Source of the DNA: Bartonella sp. M0177
Lineage (GTDB): Bacteria; Pseudomonadota; Alphaproteobacteria; Rhizobiales; Rhizobiaceae
Reading direction: 5' to 3'
Assembly (NCBI RefSeq): GCF_016102285.1
Contig: NZ_JACFOY010000001.1
Span: 2,172,501 to 2,236,500, forward strand
DNA length: 64,000 bases
Both the position numbers and the translations under genes were made by a program. The notes under the pieces are model-generated. The model worked only from the letters and a program-made list of their open reading frames with translations, was not told the origin of the DNA and made no database searches. Shown piece after piece: positions 37,922 to 47,752 of the stretch (the first letter of the stretch is position 1; each line of letters starts with the position of its first letter).

Positions 37922-38832
37922 TAACCCGCCAGAAATGGATTGAATGCACCTCTTTTAAATGTACCATCCTCTTTCATCAAAAGATCAAGTGCCAATGAAC
38001 CTATATCATCGGCAAATACATCGAAATGGCTGTCTTTTTGATGATTCATCTGTTTGCAATAACGTTTACAGGTATCACAAGTCTCGGCAAGGATGGTTCC
38101 CGGCCCCCCGTCGATCTCGCGGAAACTGATTCCCTTGGTCTCTTCGCAAAATGTACATTTGATGCGGACATAACGCCACATAGACCCACAATAAAGGCAT
38201 GAACAGAATCTGATACCTTCCGATGACGGCCAACCGACAATCATCGAAGCTGAATGGGTACCACCGCAACAAGGACATAGATTGCCTTCGATAGGTTGCA
38301 ATTTTTTGGGGGCAAGTTTTGCAGCAGCCAATGTCAATACAATCTGCAAGGCGCCGGTTACATAAATATGCTGGGCCAAATTTTCCTGCGGCAATTTATG
38401 TGCAATAATATCGGAAGCCCAATTTTGCCATTTTGCCTTGTTTGCACGGGTATCTTCCAGAGCAACAAGACTTGAACTCTTCAGCTTTCTGTTGCCGAGA
38501 ACCTTGAAAAAACTATTGGCGATTTCTTCAAAAACAGGGGCGGATATAATTGACTGCCGGTCGATTGGCGGCATTGTGAATTTTTGCGCCTGATCCTGAT
38601 CGGCTGTCGGAATATGGCTTGATGCAAATTCGTTACAGACGAATTGCTGGGCTCCGGTAAATTCCACCATAAAATCTATATAGTCTTTAACCGGACTTGT
38701 GGGAGCAAGCTCTTCAAAGCGTTTGCTCCGTTCCTCGAATAACGTATTGATATCGGGAAGCCGGACGAAAGGAGGCGTGCGCATATGACCGACTTCGGTC
38801 ATATCCCCTTCGAATTTTTTATTACGCGGCAT
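37918..38832 (-). CDS. fdhE: Formate dehydrogenase maturation protein FdhE
   Basis: 304 residues. Three cysteine groups form rubredoxin-like metal sites: CPCCGGTHSASMIVGWPSS, CSCLYCGSMWRYVRIKCTFC and CDTCKRYCKQMNH. FdhE binds the twin-arginine-exported catalytic subunit of formate dehydrogenase-N/O before export, sparing it until the cofactors are in place. The protein heads the fdhE-selA-selB cluster, which links maturation of FdoG to selenocysteine supply. The N-terminal 40 residues are unlike E. coli FdhE. Confidence 0.95.
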   Translation of the reverse strand: MPRNKKFEGDMTEVGHMRTPPFVRLPDINTLFEERSKRFEELAPTSPVKDYIDFMVEFTGAQQFVCNEFASSHIPTADQDQAQKFTMPPIDRQSIISAPVFEEIANSFFKVLGNRKLKSSSLVALEDTRANKAKWQNWASDIIAHKLPQENLAQHIYVTGALQIVLTLAAAKLAPKKLQPIEGNLCPCCGGTHSASMIVGWPSSEGIRFCSCLYCGSMWRYVRIKCTFCEETKGISFREIDGGPGTILAETCDTCKRYCKQMNHQKDSHFDVFADDIGSLALDLLMKEDGTFKRGAFNPFLAGY

Positions 38833-39077
38833 ATTTGATTGAACTCCATTTTAAACTCGGTCAATTTTATAACCGGAAAAGGGAACTTGTCCAACCAACT
38901 CTGTTTGAAAGTCGCTCCACGCTTTTAAAAAAGCTGATTATAGGTTGTTTTATCTCTCTGTGGTTTTTCTTCTATTGTGAGAAATGCAATTTTATGAAGA
39001 TACGCGTGTTGAATGAGCCAAAGGTTCTTCAATGCTAAAAACCAATTCGTTTTTTTAAATCACATTCAGCAATGACA

Positions 39078-39509
39078 CTATTTGGCAGCCGGAGCTTTTT
39101 CCAAACCGACAAGGCCTATTTTGGTATAGCCTGCTGCGCGCAATTCATTAAGAAGCGCAATAATGCCGCTATATTCCACGCCTGCATCACCACGAATAAA
39201 GATTTTTTCTTCATGATTGTTCGAGGTAAGCCGATCAAGAGTTCCTTTAAGATTTTCCAGTGAGGCTTTTTCGTCACCTATATAAAGTGATTTATCCTGC
39301 TGCAATGTTACATAGACCGGTTTATCGGGTTTTGGTTGCGCAGGTGTCGACGATGTCGGCAGTTGCACCGGAATATCACTGGTTGCCAAAGGTGCGGCAA
39401 CCATAAAAATGATGAGCAAAACCAGAATAACATCAATGAACGGCGTTACATTGATTTCGTGGCTGACATCAAGTTCTTCATTGTCAAGATCTGCAAGCTT
39501 GGTAGCCAT
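39078..39509 (-). CDS. exbD: ExbD-type biopolymer transport protein
   Basis: 143 residues. One N-terminal transmembrane helix (VILVLLIIFMVAAPLA) carries the essential aspartate in INVTPFIDVILVL. The periplasmic domain starts at about 45 (DIPVQLPTSSTPAQP) and ends with ELRAAGYTKIGLVGL. With ExbB it uses the proton gradient to energise TonB-dependent outer-membrane uptake, for example of siderophores or haem. It is 6 nt downstream of exbB. No tonB follows. The other Tol-type pair in this window is tolQ/tolR. Confidence 0.94.
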   Translation of the reverse strand: MATKLADLDNEELDVSHEINVTPFIDVILVLLIIFMVAAPLATSDIPVQLPTSSTPAQPKPDKPVYVTLQQDKSLYIGDEKASLENLKGTLDRLTSNNHEEKIFIRGDAGVEYSGIIALLNELRAAGYTKIGLVGLEKAPAAK

Positions 39510-39515
39510 CCTGTC

Positions 39516-40517
39516 CTACTCCGCTGCGATCGACAAATTAGGCCGCTTGGCTGCTTCGATCTTGACTTTACGGAAGTCGAGATCACGACTGACCAGACGT
39601 TCAATTCCGGCTGAAACATCAATGAGTTGTTGACGATAACCGGTAATCAAACGGGCAAAGACGTTATAGATGATCACAGCCGGTACAGCGGCAACAAGGC
39701 CGATAGCGGTTGCAAGAAGCGCTTCGGCAATACCGGGAGCAACAACCGCAAGATTGGTTGTTTGCGCTTGAGAAATGCCGATGAACGAGTTCATAATGCC
39801 CCATACAGTTCCGAAAAGCCCGACAAACGGACCAATGGCACCAATTGTTGCCAGAATACCTGTTCCGAAGGCTACATGGCGACCGGAAGCAGAAATAAGG
39901 CGTGAAAGGACAGAGCTTAATCTTTCTTTCAAGCCTTCTGTGCCAACACTATCAACCACTGCGATAGAAGCTTGCACTTCGTCTTGTGCCGCCTGAACCA
40001 GAACAGGACAAACACCCTTTTGTTTTTTAACAGTCAAAGCGAGTTCGGAAAGATTCTGGGCACGGCAAACTTCGAGCAGTGTTGCTTTCGCACGACGTTT
40101 CACAATAGAAACTTCTGTCAGTTTCACAATAAAGATAACCCATGTCAAAACCGATGCGAGCGCAAGGCCGACCATAACAACTTTGACCACCCAGTCCGCG
40201 TTCAGGAACATTCCTATCGGCGATAAGTCATGCGGGATGGAGGCCATAAAATGATCGGCAGCCTGATTGGCCGTGTCGGCAGCAGCTTTCGCTGTGTTTG
40301 CAGTTTCCGAGGCGGCTGATTGCAATGCCTGTTCACCTGCTTTCACAGCATTTTCACCGGCCTGAACAGCATTTTCACCGGTTTGTAATGCTTTTTCGCC
40401 AGCTTGCAACACCTGACTTTCGGTCGGTTGCGGTGTCTCGGTCTGTGCCGATGCATAGCCGCCAGCCAGGCATAGAAATGCGGCAGCAGCTACAAGCCTT
40501 GTCAAATATCTCATCAT
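39516..40517 (-). CDS. exbB: ExbB-type proton channel with periplasmic heptad-repeat N-terminus
   Basis: 333 residues, longer than E. coli ExbB (244). A signal peptide (AAAFLCLAGGYASA) is followed by four heptads of the type AGENAVQ (about residues 39-66) and an Ala-rich linker. Then come the usual MotA/TolQ/ExbB elements: a first helix (VVKVVMVGLALASVLTWVIF), a large cytoplasmic loop and a pair of helices (GILATIGAIGPFVGLFGTVW and GIAEALLATAIGLVAAVPAV). The long N-terminal extension is seen in other alphaproteobacterial ExbB proteins. It is the first gene of the pair. Confidence 0.94.
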   Translation of the reverse strand: MMRYLTRLVAAAAFLCLAGGYASAQTETPQPTESQVLQAGEKALQTGENAVQAGENAVKAGEQALQSAASETANTAKAAADTANQAADHFMASIPHDLSPIGMFLNADWVVKVVMVGLALASVLTWVIFIVKLTEVSIVKRRAKATLLEVCRAQNLSELALTVKKQKGVCPVLVQAAQDEVQASIAVVDSVGTEGLKERLSSVLSRLISASGRHVAFGTGILATIGAIGPFVGLFGTVWGIMNSFIGISQAQTTNLAVVAPGIAEALLATAIGLVAAVPAVIIYNVFARLITGYRQQLIDVSAGIERLVSRDLDFRKVKIEAAKRPNLSIAAE

Positions 40518-40646
40518 CGCTCTCGTTCCTGAACTTCAATTCGATGGCGGTTAATTAACAAAATTTAATATGATAAATCAAGTCATGTTTACGCAAATAT
40601 TGAACTTATTTTCCAGGAGCTAGGAAATTCTGGTGCAAGCCGTGTT

Positions 40647-41942
40647 TTAACGGACGATGATTGCACGGAAATCATTGACATTGGTTCCCGTCGGGCCGGT
40701 TACGAGCAGGTCATCAAGGATATTGAATGCAGTCCATGCATCGTGGCGGGCAAGAAAACTTGCGAGATCGAAACCTTGCTGTTTGAGACGCGAGCAGCTA
40801 TTGCCGTCACAAAATGCACCTGCATTGAACTCGCTACCGTCGCGACCATCTGTATCCGCTGCAAGTGCAGTGATAGAACTTTCCCCCTCGATTGCCCGAG
40901 AAAATGACAGCAAAAATTCGCTGTTTCTTCCACCTTTGCCAATCTCACCCTTGCTGTAATCGCCTGTTATTGTCACACTTGTTTCGCCGCCCGAAAGCAT
41001 GACAACCGGCTTTTCAAAGGGGCGGTTTTTCAAGGCAACTTCACGAGCAATAGCGGCATGCATCAATGCAATATCCTTTGCTTCGCCCTCGATTGAATCC
41101 GAAAGGATGACGGCGTTCCATCCCCGTTTACGCGCATGAGCGGCGGCGGCTTCCAGCGATGTCGCCGCCGATGCAACAATATAGGCCGCGTTTTTTTCAA
41201 AAGCGGGATTATCAGGAGTTGGTGCCTTGGCAAGCTCGCTATTTAAAACTGCAACGGCTTTTTGAGGTAAAGCAATATGGTATTGGCTTACAAATTTTAA
41301 CGCATCCTCGCGGGTTGACCAATCGGCAATTGTAGGGCCCGATGCAACTTGCGAGGCAATGTCTCCGGGAATATCCGACACAATAAAACTGACAACGCGG
41401 GCGGGCGCGGCGTAATAAGCAAGTCGTCCCCCTTTGATTTGTGACAAATGCTTTCTGATCGTATTCATCGCGCCGATGGGAGCACCACTTTTTAACAATG
41501 CTTCATTGATCGCGATTTCATCTTCAAGTGACAAAGGCTCAAGCGGCAATGGCAACAGGGCCGAGCCGCCACCACAAATAAGAGCAATCACAAGATCATC
41601 GGGAGACAACCCTTGAACCAGTTTGACAAGCTTTTTTGCAGCCTTTAGCCCGTTTTTGTCCGGCAAAGGGTGGGAAGCTTCCATAACTTCAATCGAACCA
41701 AGCTCCACGCCACAACCATAGCAAGTGACGACAGCTCCTTCGAGCTTGCCATAGCCAGCCTTGGCCCAAAGTTTTTCCAGTGCCAAAGCCATGTGGGCAG
41801 AGCCTTTTCCGGCTCCGACAACAATTGTCCTGCCCTTCGGCTTTTTCGGCAAAAACTGTTCCATCAAATGTTCCGGATTGGCTGCCAAAACTGCACAATC
41901 AAAGAGTTCTTTTAAAAAACTGCGATCTGTGGAATTTATCAA
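40647..41942 (-). CDS. Glycerate 2-kinase (MOFRL family, TtuD/GckA type)
   Basis: 431 residues. The nucleotide-binding motifs VVGAGKGSAHMALALEK and ICGGGSALLPLPLEPLSLED and the C-terminal MOFRL segment (LAADTDGRDGSEFNAGAFCD) fit the GckA/TtuD kinases. These phosphorylate D-glycerate to 2-phosphoglycerate in tartrate, glyoxylate or serine-cycle metabolism. It may carry a hydroxypyruvate reductase name in databases by mistake. The start is probably TTG at 41942, because GGGAGGAG lies six bases upstream and no ATG fits better. It stands alone between exbB and the DUF883 gene. Confidence 0.92.
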   Translation of the reverse strand: MINSTDRSFLKELFDCAVLAANPEHLMEQFLPKKPKGRTIVVGAGKGSAHMALALEKLWAKAGYGKLEGAVVTCYGCGVELGSIEVMEASHPLPDKNGLKAAKKLVKLVQGLSPDDLVIALICGGGSALLPLPLEPLSLEDEIAINEALLKSGAPIGAMNTIRKHLSQIKGGRLAYYAAPARVVSFIVSDIPGDIASQVASGPTIADWSTREDALKFVSQYHIALPQKAVAVLNSELAKAPTPDNPAFEKNAAYIVASAATSLEAAAAHARKRGWNAVILSDSIEGEAKDIALMHAAIAREVALKNRPFEKPVVMLSGGETSVTITGDYSKGEIGKGGRNSEFLLSFSRAIEGESSITALAADTDGRDGSEFNAGAFCDGNSCSRLKQQGFDLASFLARHDAWTAFNILDDLLVTGPTGTNVNDFRAIIVR

Positions 41943-42121
41943 TTGTTCTCCTCCCGAAAACCATAATTCATTTTGTTACTTCGGATTTTCGATTATAGTT
42001 TATTACTGACACAGTTTTTTAGAAAAAAGTGGAAAAACTGAATGCGATAACTATGTAATTAAAGTACATCGACGAAAATTATTCGTACGATCATTCATTC
42101 GCAAAAGCAGGAGAAACCGTT

Positions 42122-42433
42122 ATGCCAAAAGAAAATGCAACGCCAACCGAAAAAAGTCTTCAGGAACAATTCGAACAACTCAAGAAAGAAGTGTCCAATA
42201 TCCATTCGACACTCAATGATCTTGGCTCCGAAAAACTGACGGCTGCAAAAGGTAAAGCCGAAAAACTTTATGCTTCAGCCAAAGAAAATGGTGAAGAGGC
42301 CATTTCCCAGGCAAAAGAAAAAATTGATGATGTGCAGAGCCAGTTATGCAATTGCATCCGCGAAAAGCCGGTTGCAAGCCTTGTTGCGGCAGCAGGTGTC
42401 GGCTTCGTTCTTGCTCTGTTGATGCGGCGTTAA
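42122..42433 (+). CDS. DUF883 (ElaB/YqjD) family membrane-anchored protein
   Basis: 103 residues. An amphipathic, Lys/Glu-rich coiled-coil region (QEQFEQLKKEVSNIHSTLND and AKGKAEKLYASAKENGEEAI) precedes a C-terminal hydrophobic tail (PVASLVAAAGVGFVLALLMR). In E. coli the YqjD/ElaB relatives sit in the inner membrane and bind ribosomes in stationary phase. CAGGAG lies upstream of the ATG. It is followed after three bases by a second membrane protein gene, matching the yqjD-yqjE order. Confidence 0.9.
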   Translation: MPKENATPTEKSLQEQFEQLKKEVSNIHSTLNDLGSEKLTAAKGKAEKLYASAKENGEEAISQAKEKIDDVQSQLCNCIREKPVASLVAAAGVGFVLALLMRR

Positions 42434-42436
42434 GAT

Positions 42437-42874
42437 ATGTTGCGGCTTATCGCGCCGCTCATGAGCGGTTTGGCAAATGGCAGCGTAAAAACAGCAGTCA
42501 AATCAACGCGCAATCAAGCAATTTGTTATTTTCTGATTGGATTATCGCTGTTTTTCGCGGTGATATTCTTATGCGTTATTGCATTCATTGCGCTGAGCTG
42601 GATTGTCTCGCCCATCTTATCGGCAACAATTATTTTTGCCTTTTGGCTTATTGTCGCGCTCGTGGTGTTTTTTATCGGCCGCGCCGTTTCGGCAAAGAGA
42701 CGTAAAATCTATCAGCAACAGATGGACGATGAACGTTTCAATCTGGTCGCTGCTTCTCTGGTTGCCGCTGTTCCGGCTATTTTGAAAAATAAAAAAACGC
42801 TTGTGCTTGCGGTTCCTCTCATCGGACTTGCGGCTTTGATGTTCTGGAACAAAGACAAGAACTCCAAGTCCTGA
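42437..42874 (+). CDS. YqjE-like membrane protein
   Basis: 145 residues with three predicted helices. Two are close together (ICYFLIGLSLFFAVIFLCVI and SATIIFAFWLIVALVVFFIG) and a third lies near the C-terminus (LVLAVPLIGLAALMFW). The order DUF883 then this protein, three bases apart, is that of yqjD-yqjE, and the length fits the phage-holin superfamily annotation such proteins often get. The function is unknown. The basic linker (AKRRKIYQQQ) would be cytoplasmic. A terminator lies immediately downstream. Confidence 0.75.
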   Translation: MLRLIAPLMSGLANGSVKTAVKSTRNQAICYFLIGLSLFFAVIFLCVIAFIALSWIVSPILSATIIFAFWLIVALVVFFIGRAVSAKRRKIYQQQMDDERFNLVAASLVAAVPAILKNKKTLVLAVPLIGLAALMFWNKDKNSKS

Positions 42875-42900
42875 GGGGCATGAAGGAATGATCTCATTAA

Positions 42901-42925
42901 AAACCGGTTGTAAAACAGCCGGTTT
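42901..42925. terminator. Terminator between the YqjE-like gene and the OMP gene
   Basis: AAACCGG and CCGGTTT form the outer part of the stem, extended by TTG/CAG wobble pairs. A T7 run follows on the plus strand. It can also serve the convergent OMP gene weakly. Confidence 0.8.
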
Positions 42926-42951
42926 TTTTATGTCGTTCTTTTTGGCAAATT

Positions 42952-43683
42952 TTATTTAAAAGCATATCTTATTCCGATTTTGACATCGTGTGATGTCAAA
43001 TGATCAAGCTTGAGCGTAGCGTCTTTTGAAAAATCGCCGGTTTTTGCATCTCCGAGATCGCTGTAGCTATATCCGATATCAAGAATAACATTTCGCGTTA
43101 GTTTGACACCAACGCCTGCATGAATGGCCCAAGCAATATCCCAGTTGGTTTTTGACGAGGCCTCGTAATGATCACTGCCGGCATCAACTTCAAAATCGTT
43201 CATGCGGTTGGCACTCGCGCCAATTCCTGCCCCGATATAGGGCGTGACATTGTGATAGGTTACAAGGTCCGCATAAGCATTGGCCATGAGCACAATTGAC
43301 GAAACATTGCCTTCATATTTCCGTATGTTTGAAAAATTTTGATCACGTGCAGTAATTTTATTTTTTGCATGATATTCAACTGTTCCATCAAGTCGGACAA
43401 TATCATTCATACGATAGCCTAAACCCACTCCGCCAAGAAAAGCGTCATCCATGTCACTTTTATTTTTCCAGTGATAATCGCTATCCACACCAAAAGAGGG
43501 AAATTTATCGAGATGATCAGCATCTGCCATACTGACCCCGACATAGCCTTTCAGATAAAAAGGAACTGTCTCGGACGTAATGGCAACTTCCGGCACCTTG
43601 TCCAGATCAATACCCCCGGCGAGTGCAGGCATTGAACCAAGAACCGATATCGCCCCACCAACAAGTGCAACGCAAAATTTCAT
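42952..43683 (-). CDS. Outer-membrane beta-barrel protein (Omp25-like family)
   Basis: 243 residues with a signal peptide (CVALVGGAISVLGSMPALA) and then alternating amphipathic strands typical of an 8-strand barrel: FYLKGYVGVSMADADHLDKF, GGVGLGYRMNDIVRLDGTVE, VTPYIGAGIGASANRMNDFE, IDIGYSYSDLGDAKTGDF-type. It ends with VKIGIRYAFK, an aromatic near-terminal residue. The family includes Omp25/31 of Brucella and opacity-type surface proteins. Function (adhesion, structure or uptake) cannot be told. It is monocistronic and convergent to the YqjE gene. Confidence 0.88.
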   Translation of the reverse strand: MKFCVALVGGAISVLGSMPALAGGIDLDKVPEVAITSETVPFYLKGYVGVSMADADHLDKFPSFGVDSDYHWKNKSDMDDAFLGGVGLGYRMNDIVRLDGTVEYHAKNKITARDQNFSNIRKYEGNVSSIVLMANAYADLVTYHNVTPYIGAGIGASANRMNDFEVDAGSDHYEASSKTNWDIAWAIHAGVGVKLTRNVILDIGYSYSDLGDAKTGDFSKDATLKLDHLTSHDVKIGIRYAFK

Positions 43684-43823
43684 GTAAAGCCTCTAAACAA
43701 GGCATTGAAGCCTCTCTCATTTCAAGAAGCTTTTTAAACATGATTGGTTAAGACGTTCTTAACCATAATTCTTAACCACCTATTTTCCATAAATTAAAAT
43801 GTCATCACGTCACAAAATAAAAA

Positions 43824-43848
43824 AAAGCAGTCCGACAAAGACTGCTTT
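43824..43848 (-). terminator. Terminator after glmM
   Basis: AAAGCAGT and ACTGCTTT pair around a 9-base loop. On the minus strand the second arm is followed by TTTTTTATTTT, which fits termination of the glmM transcript. Confidence 0.8.
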
Positions 43849-43890
43849 AAAAAATTCATAAATCCAATCTGGGAGCGCAAAAATTTCCGG

Positions 43891-45243
43891 TTAAACGGCG
43901 TCTCTTACTTTTTTGAGCGCCTCGACAATCTCGTCAACCACATTTCCGATCAAACGTTCGTCATCCCCTTCCGCCATAACGCGGATAAGCGGTTCGGTTC
44001 CCGACGGGCGAATAACCAGTCGACCGTTTTTCCCCAAACGTTTTTCGGCATTTTTGATAACATCTTTGACATGAGCATCTTCAAGCGGTTTGCCTTCGGA
44101 AAAGCGGACATTCTTCAAAACTTGTGGCACAGGCTCGAAGCGGTGACACAATTCGCTCATCGGTTTTTGTGATTCTTTTGCACAACCCAATATTTGCAGA
44201 GATGTCACCAGACCATCTCCTGTTGTGCCATAGTCGGAAAGAACAATGTGACCCGATTGTTCACCTCCGACATTGAAACCATGCTGGCGCATATATTCGA
44301 CAACATAGCGGTCACCAACCTTGGTTCTTGCCATGGTCAGTCCTTTTTGGGCGAGAAACCGTTCAAGCCCGAGATTGGACATGACTGTCGCAACGATACC
44401 GCCACCCCGTAAAAGACCATTTTCCAGCCAACGTTCGGCGACAACCGCCATTAACTGGTCACCGTCGATAATGGCTCCGGTTTCATCAACCATCACTACG
44501 CGGTCGCCATCGCCATCAAGTGCGATTCCCGCATCTGCCCTCACCTCATGAACCTTCCGCATCAAAGCAATCGGGTGGGTCGAACCGCATTCTTCATTGA
44601 TATTTGTGCCTGTCGGCTTGTCGCTTAGTGTCACAACTTCCGCACCAAGCTCCCACAGAGCAAGTGGTGCTGCTTTATAAGCTGCACCATTGGCACAATC
44701 GACAACAATCCGCATACCGTCGAGCCGGACATCGCGCGGCAATGTACGTTTGGCAAATTCGATATAACGATAAATGTCACCTTCAACACGCTTTGCCCGA
44801 CCGATTTGCGACTGGCCGGCAAGCTGGTTTGTCATGTCGGTTTCAATGAGTTTTTCGATTTTCAACTCGATTTCGTCGGAAAGTTTGAAACCGTCCGGAC
44901 CGAACAATTTTATACCATTATCGAAAAAAGGATTATGTGACGCCGAGATCATAACGCCAACATCGGCCCGCAGCGAACGGCAAAGCATTGCAACGGCAGG
45001 TGTCGGAATTGGCCCCAAAAGAAACACTTCCATGCCACTTGCGGTAAAGCCTGCAACCATTGCATTTTCCAGCATATACCCTGACAGGCGTGTGTCTTTA
45101 CCGATAACAACGCGTCCCGGCCGACCTTGGCTGCGAAAAAGAATACCCACCGCCATACCGACTTTCATAGCCACATCTGCGGTCATCGGAAATGTATTGG
45201 CTTTTCCTCTTATTCCATCGGTACCGAAATATTTAAACGCCAT
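43891..45243 (-). CDS. glmM: Phosphoglucosamine mutase
   Basis: 450 residues from the ATG at 45243, which has AAGGAAAA upstream; a longer frame would add a Lys-rich non-homologous start. The phosphoserine loop is [12 protein letters not shown] (Ser102), the metal-binding loop DGDGDR is intact, and the sugar- and phosphate-binding GGEQSGHIV and RPSGTEP are present. It converts glucosamine-6-phosphate to glucosamine-1-phosphate for UDP-GlcNAc. It follows ftsH on the same strand, as usual in this order, with a hairpin between them. Confidence 0.98.
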   Translation of the reverse strand: MAFKYFGTDGIRGKANTFPMTADVAMKVGMAVGILFRSQGRPGRVVIGKDTRLSGYMLENAMVAGFTASGMEVFLLGPIPTPAVAMLCRSLRADVGVMISASHNPFFDNGIKLFGPDGFKLSDEIELKIEKLIETDMTNQLAGQSQIGRAKRVEGDIYRYIEFAKRTLPRDVRLDGMRIVVDCANGAAYKAAPLALWELGAEVVTLSDKPTGTNINEECGSTHPIALMRKVHEVRADAGIALDGDGDRVVMVDETGAIIDGDQLMAVVAERWLENGLLRGGGIVATVMSNLGLERFLAQKGLTMARTKVGDRYVVEYMRQHGFNVGGEQSGHIVLSDYGTTGDGLVTSLQILGCAKESQKPMSELCHRFEPVPQVLKNVRFSEGKPLEDAHVKDVIKNAEKRLGKNGRLVIRPSGTEPLIRVMAEGDDERLIGNVVDEIVEALKKVRDAV

Positions 45244-45425
45244 TATATTTTCCTTTTTCGACAAAATTGAAAATCGATAAAATTCTGCCAGCTACTCTTA
45301 CACCTGTTTCTTTTGTTTCGATTAACAATTTTTAAGCCAAAAACCAATGATTTCCTCTATCAACAAAGCTGATAAAAGCCGGAATTATCAAGACAAGGTT
45401 AACATAGCGACACTTGAACAAAATA

Positions 45426-45454
45426 AAAGCGACTTGAGTTTATCAAGCCGCTTT
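45426..45454 (-). terminator. Terminator after ftsH
   Basis: AAAGCG...CGCTTT with an inner CTTGA/TCAAG stem forms a hairpin with one mismatch. On the minus strand TTTTATTTTG follows. It would separate ftsH from glmM. Confidence 0.7.
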
Positions 45455-45475
45455 GACGTTTTTTTAAAATAAAGT

Positions 45476-47632
45476 TCAGGCCTTTTTATCATCCGGATTG
45501 TCAGTGCCGGTTTCTGTTTCTGCCGATTTTTTTGTCGGTTTTTCAACTTTTTTTACCGGTTTTTCGGACTTTTCCGACTTTGACGTTTTTGTTGTCCCTG
45601 TCGTCCTTGTCGTCTTTCTGGTCCTTGCCGGCTTTTTCTCAACCGCAGCTTTTGCTGTTTCGGACTTGTCGGAAGAATCCTGCTTTTCATCAACTTTATC
45701 GGTCGAATGGGAAACAGCTTTTGCCCTTACCACAACCGACTTCGCATGATCGGCTTTGGATTTTTCAGGCGTTTTTCCGGCTTTCGGAACACTTGAAACA
45801 TGCGGGGTCGGCGAATCCTTGCCCATATCGCGTGATGGCGGTTTGCCGTTGATAACTTCCTGAATTTCGGCTCCTGTAAGAGTTTCGTATTCAAGCAAAC
45901 CTTCGGCAAGAGCAACCCATTGTTTCTTCTTCGACGTCAAGGTTTGCTTTGCTGTCTGATAGGCTTCGTCGATAAGACGACGAATTTCGGCATCAATAAC
46001 CCTTGCCGTCTCTTCCGAAACCTGCTGGTTACGCCCGCCTCCCTGATACATATCTTCCTGACTTTCGCCATAAGTAACCTTACCGAGTTCATCGGAAAAG
46101 CCCCAGCGTGTGACCATAGCACGGGCAAGTTTTGTTGCCTGTTCAATGTCGGAGGACGCACCGGAAGTGATGTTATCCTTGCCGAACTTCAATTCTTCGG
46201 CAACACGGCCACCCATCATGATTGCCAGACGCGAAATCATGTAGCGGTAACTCATCGAATATTTGTCACCTTCCGGCAATTGCATAACCATACCGAGTGC
46301 ACGACCACGCGGGACAATTGTTGCTTTGTGCACCGGATCGGCTGCCGGCATATTGATTGCGATAATGGCGTGTCCGGCTTCGTGAAAAGCTGTCAGTTCT
46401 TTTTCTGCCGGTGTCATGGCCGAATGGCGTTCGGCCCCCATCATGACCTTATCTTTGGCATCCTCGAATTCCTGCATGGTGACCAGGCGTTTGTCACGAC
46501 GGGCTGCCATAAGTGCTGCTTCATTGACAAGGTTCATCAAATCAGCACCGGAAAATCCGGGTGTACCGCGGGCAACAATCTTCAAGTCGACATTGGGTGC
46601 CAAAGGCACATTGCGAACATGGACTTTAAGAATTTCCTCACGTCCTGCAACATCGGGATTGGGAACAACGACCTGCCGGTCAAAACGACCCGGACGCAAC
46701 AATGCCGGATCAAGAACATCGGGACGGTTGGTTGCGGCAATCAGAATAATGCTTTCATTCGGCTCGAACCCGTCCATTTCGACAAGCAGCTGGTTCAATG
46801 TTTGTTCACGTTCATCATTACCACCGCCGAAACCGGCACCACGATGACGACCGACAGCATCGATTTCATCAATGAAAATGATACATGGCGCATTCTTCTT
46901 CGCTTGTTCGAACATGTCGCGAACGCGGCTTGCACCAACACCGACAAACATTTCGACAAAATCCGAACCGGAAATTGTGAAGAACGGCACATTGGCTTCA
47001 CCGGCAACGGAGCGGGCCAGCAATGTTTTACCGGTTCCGGGAGGGCCAACAAGCAAAACACCGCGCGGAATACGGCCACCAAGACGCTGGAACTTTTGCG
47101 GTTCGCGCAAAAATTCGACAATTTCCTGTAGATCCTGTTTGGCTTCGTCGACGCCGGCGACATCTTTGAATGTCACACGACCATGCGCTTCGGTGAGCAA
47201 TTTTGCCTTGGATTTACCAAAGCCCATCGCACCGCGTGCACCCCCTTGCATCTGACGCATAAAGAAAATCCATACGCCGATAAGAATGACAACCGGCAGA
47301 AGCGTGATGAGCAAATTCATGAATGTGCTATTGCCCGTGCTTTCAGGCTGCGCCCTGACATTGACGTTTTTGCTTTCAAGACGAGTGACAAGACCGGGAT
47401 CATTGGGTGCAAAGGAAAGAACCGTTCTGTTATCGTTTGTGATACCGGTCAAACGTTGACCTTGAATGGTAACAGTTTTGATTTCTTTATTATCGACCCG
47501 TTTCAGAAAATCTGAATAAGTAATCTCTCCTGTGCCACCTTGCTGACTATTTCCGTTAAAAAACGAAAATAAAGTAATCAATAAGAGTGCGATGATCCCC
47601 CATATCAGGAAGGAACGATAATTTGGATTCAT
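45476..47632 (-). CDS. ftsH: ATP-dependent zinc metalloprotease FtsH
   Basis: 718 residues from the ATG at 47632 (a TTG 15 bases earlier is less likely). Two transmembrane helices (about residues 6-28 and 100-120) flank a periplasmic domain. The AAA+ domain has Walker A GPPGTGKT and Walker [16 protein letters not shown]; the protease domain has HEAGH and the third zinc ligand further on. It degrades membrane proteins, short-lived regulators and probably LpxC. A tail of about 110 residues, rich in Lys, Ser, Thr and Glu ([20 protein letters not shown]), extends beyond the usual end, as in Bartonella. It lies downstream of tilS. Confidence 0.98.
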   Translation of the reverse strand: MNPNYRSFLIWGIIALLLITLFSFFNGNSQQGGTGEITYSDFLKRVDNKEIKTVTIQGQRLTGITNDNRTVLSFAPNDPGLVTRLESKNVNVRAQPESTGNSTFMNLLITLLPVVILIGVWIFFMRQMQGGARGAMGFGKSKAKLLTEAHGRVTFKDVAGVDEAKQDLQEIVEFLREPQKFQRLGGRIPRGVLLVGPPGTGKTLLARSVAGEANVPFFTISGSDFVEMFVGVGASRVRDMFEQAKKNAPCIIFIDEIDAVGRHRGAGFGGGNDEREQTLNQLLVEMDGFEPNESIILIAATNRPDVLDPALLRPGRFDRQVVVPNPDVAGREEILKVHVRNVPLAPNVDLKIVARGTPGFSGADLMNLVNEAALMAARRDKRLVTMQEFEDAKDKVMMGAERHSAMTPAEKELTAFHEAGHAIIAINMPAADPVHKATIVPRGRALGMVMQLPEGDKYSMSYRYMISRLAIMMGGRVAEELKFGKDNITSGASSDIEQATKLARAMVTRWGFSDELGKVTYGESQEDMYQGGGRNQQVSEETARVIDAEIRRLIDEAYQTAKQTLTSKKKQWVALAEGLLEYETLTGAEIQEVINGKPPSRDMGKDSPTPHVSSVPKAGKTPEKSKADHAKSVVVRAKAVSHSTDKVDEKQDSSDKSETAKAAVEKKPARTRKTTRTTGTTKTSKSEKSEKPVKKVEKPTKKSAETETGTDNPDDKKA

Positions 47633-47752
47633 ATTAGGTCCACTCAATCTATTTCGCTCTATTGGCTATTACGCTCTATTGGATAAATTTTAATGTAACA
47701 TATGTGCTTGAGGTTGCCTTGCCAAGGCTGAACATGAGCTTTTCATAATGTT

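Noticed and set aside
45920-47131. 403-codon plus-strand frame opposite ftsH
   Set aside because: It is antisense to a highly conserved gene and is rich in Cys, His, Thr and Asn as expected from a mirrored frame; no start site or family.
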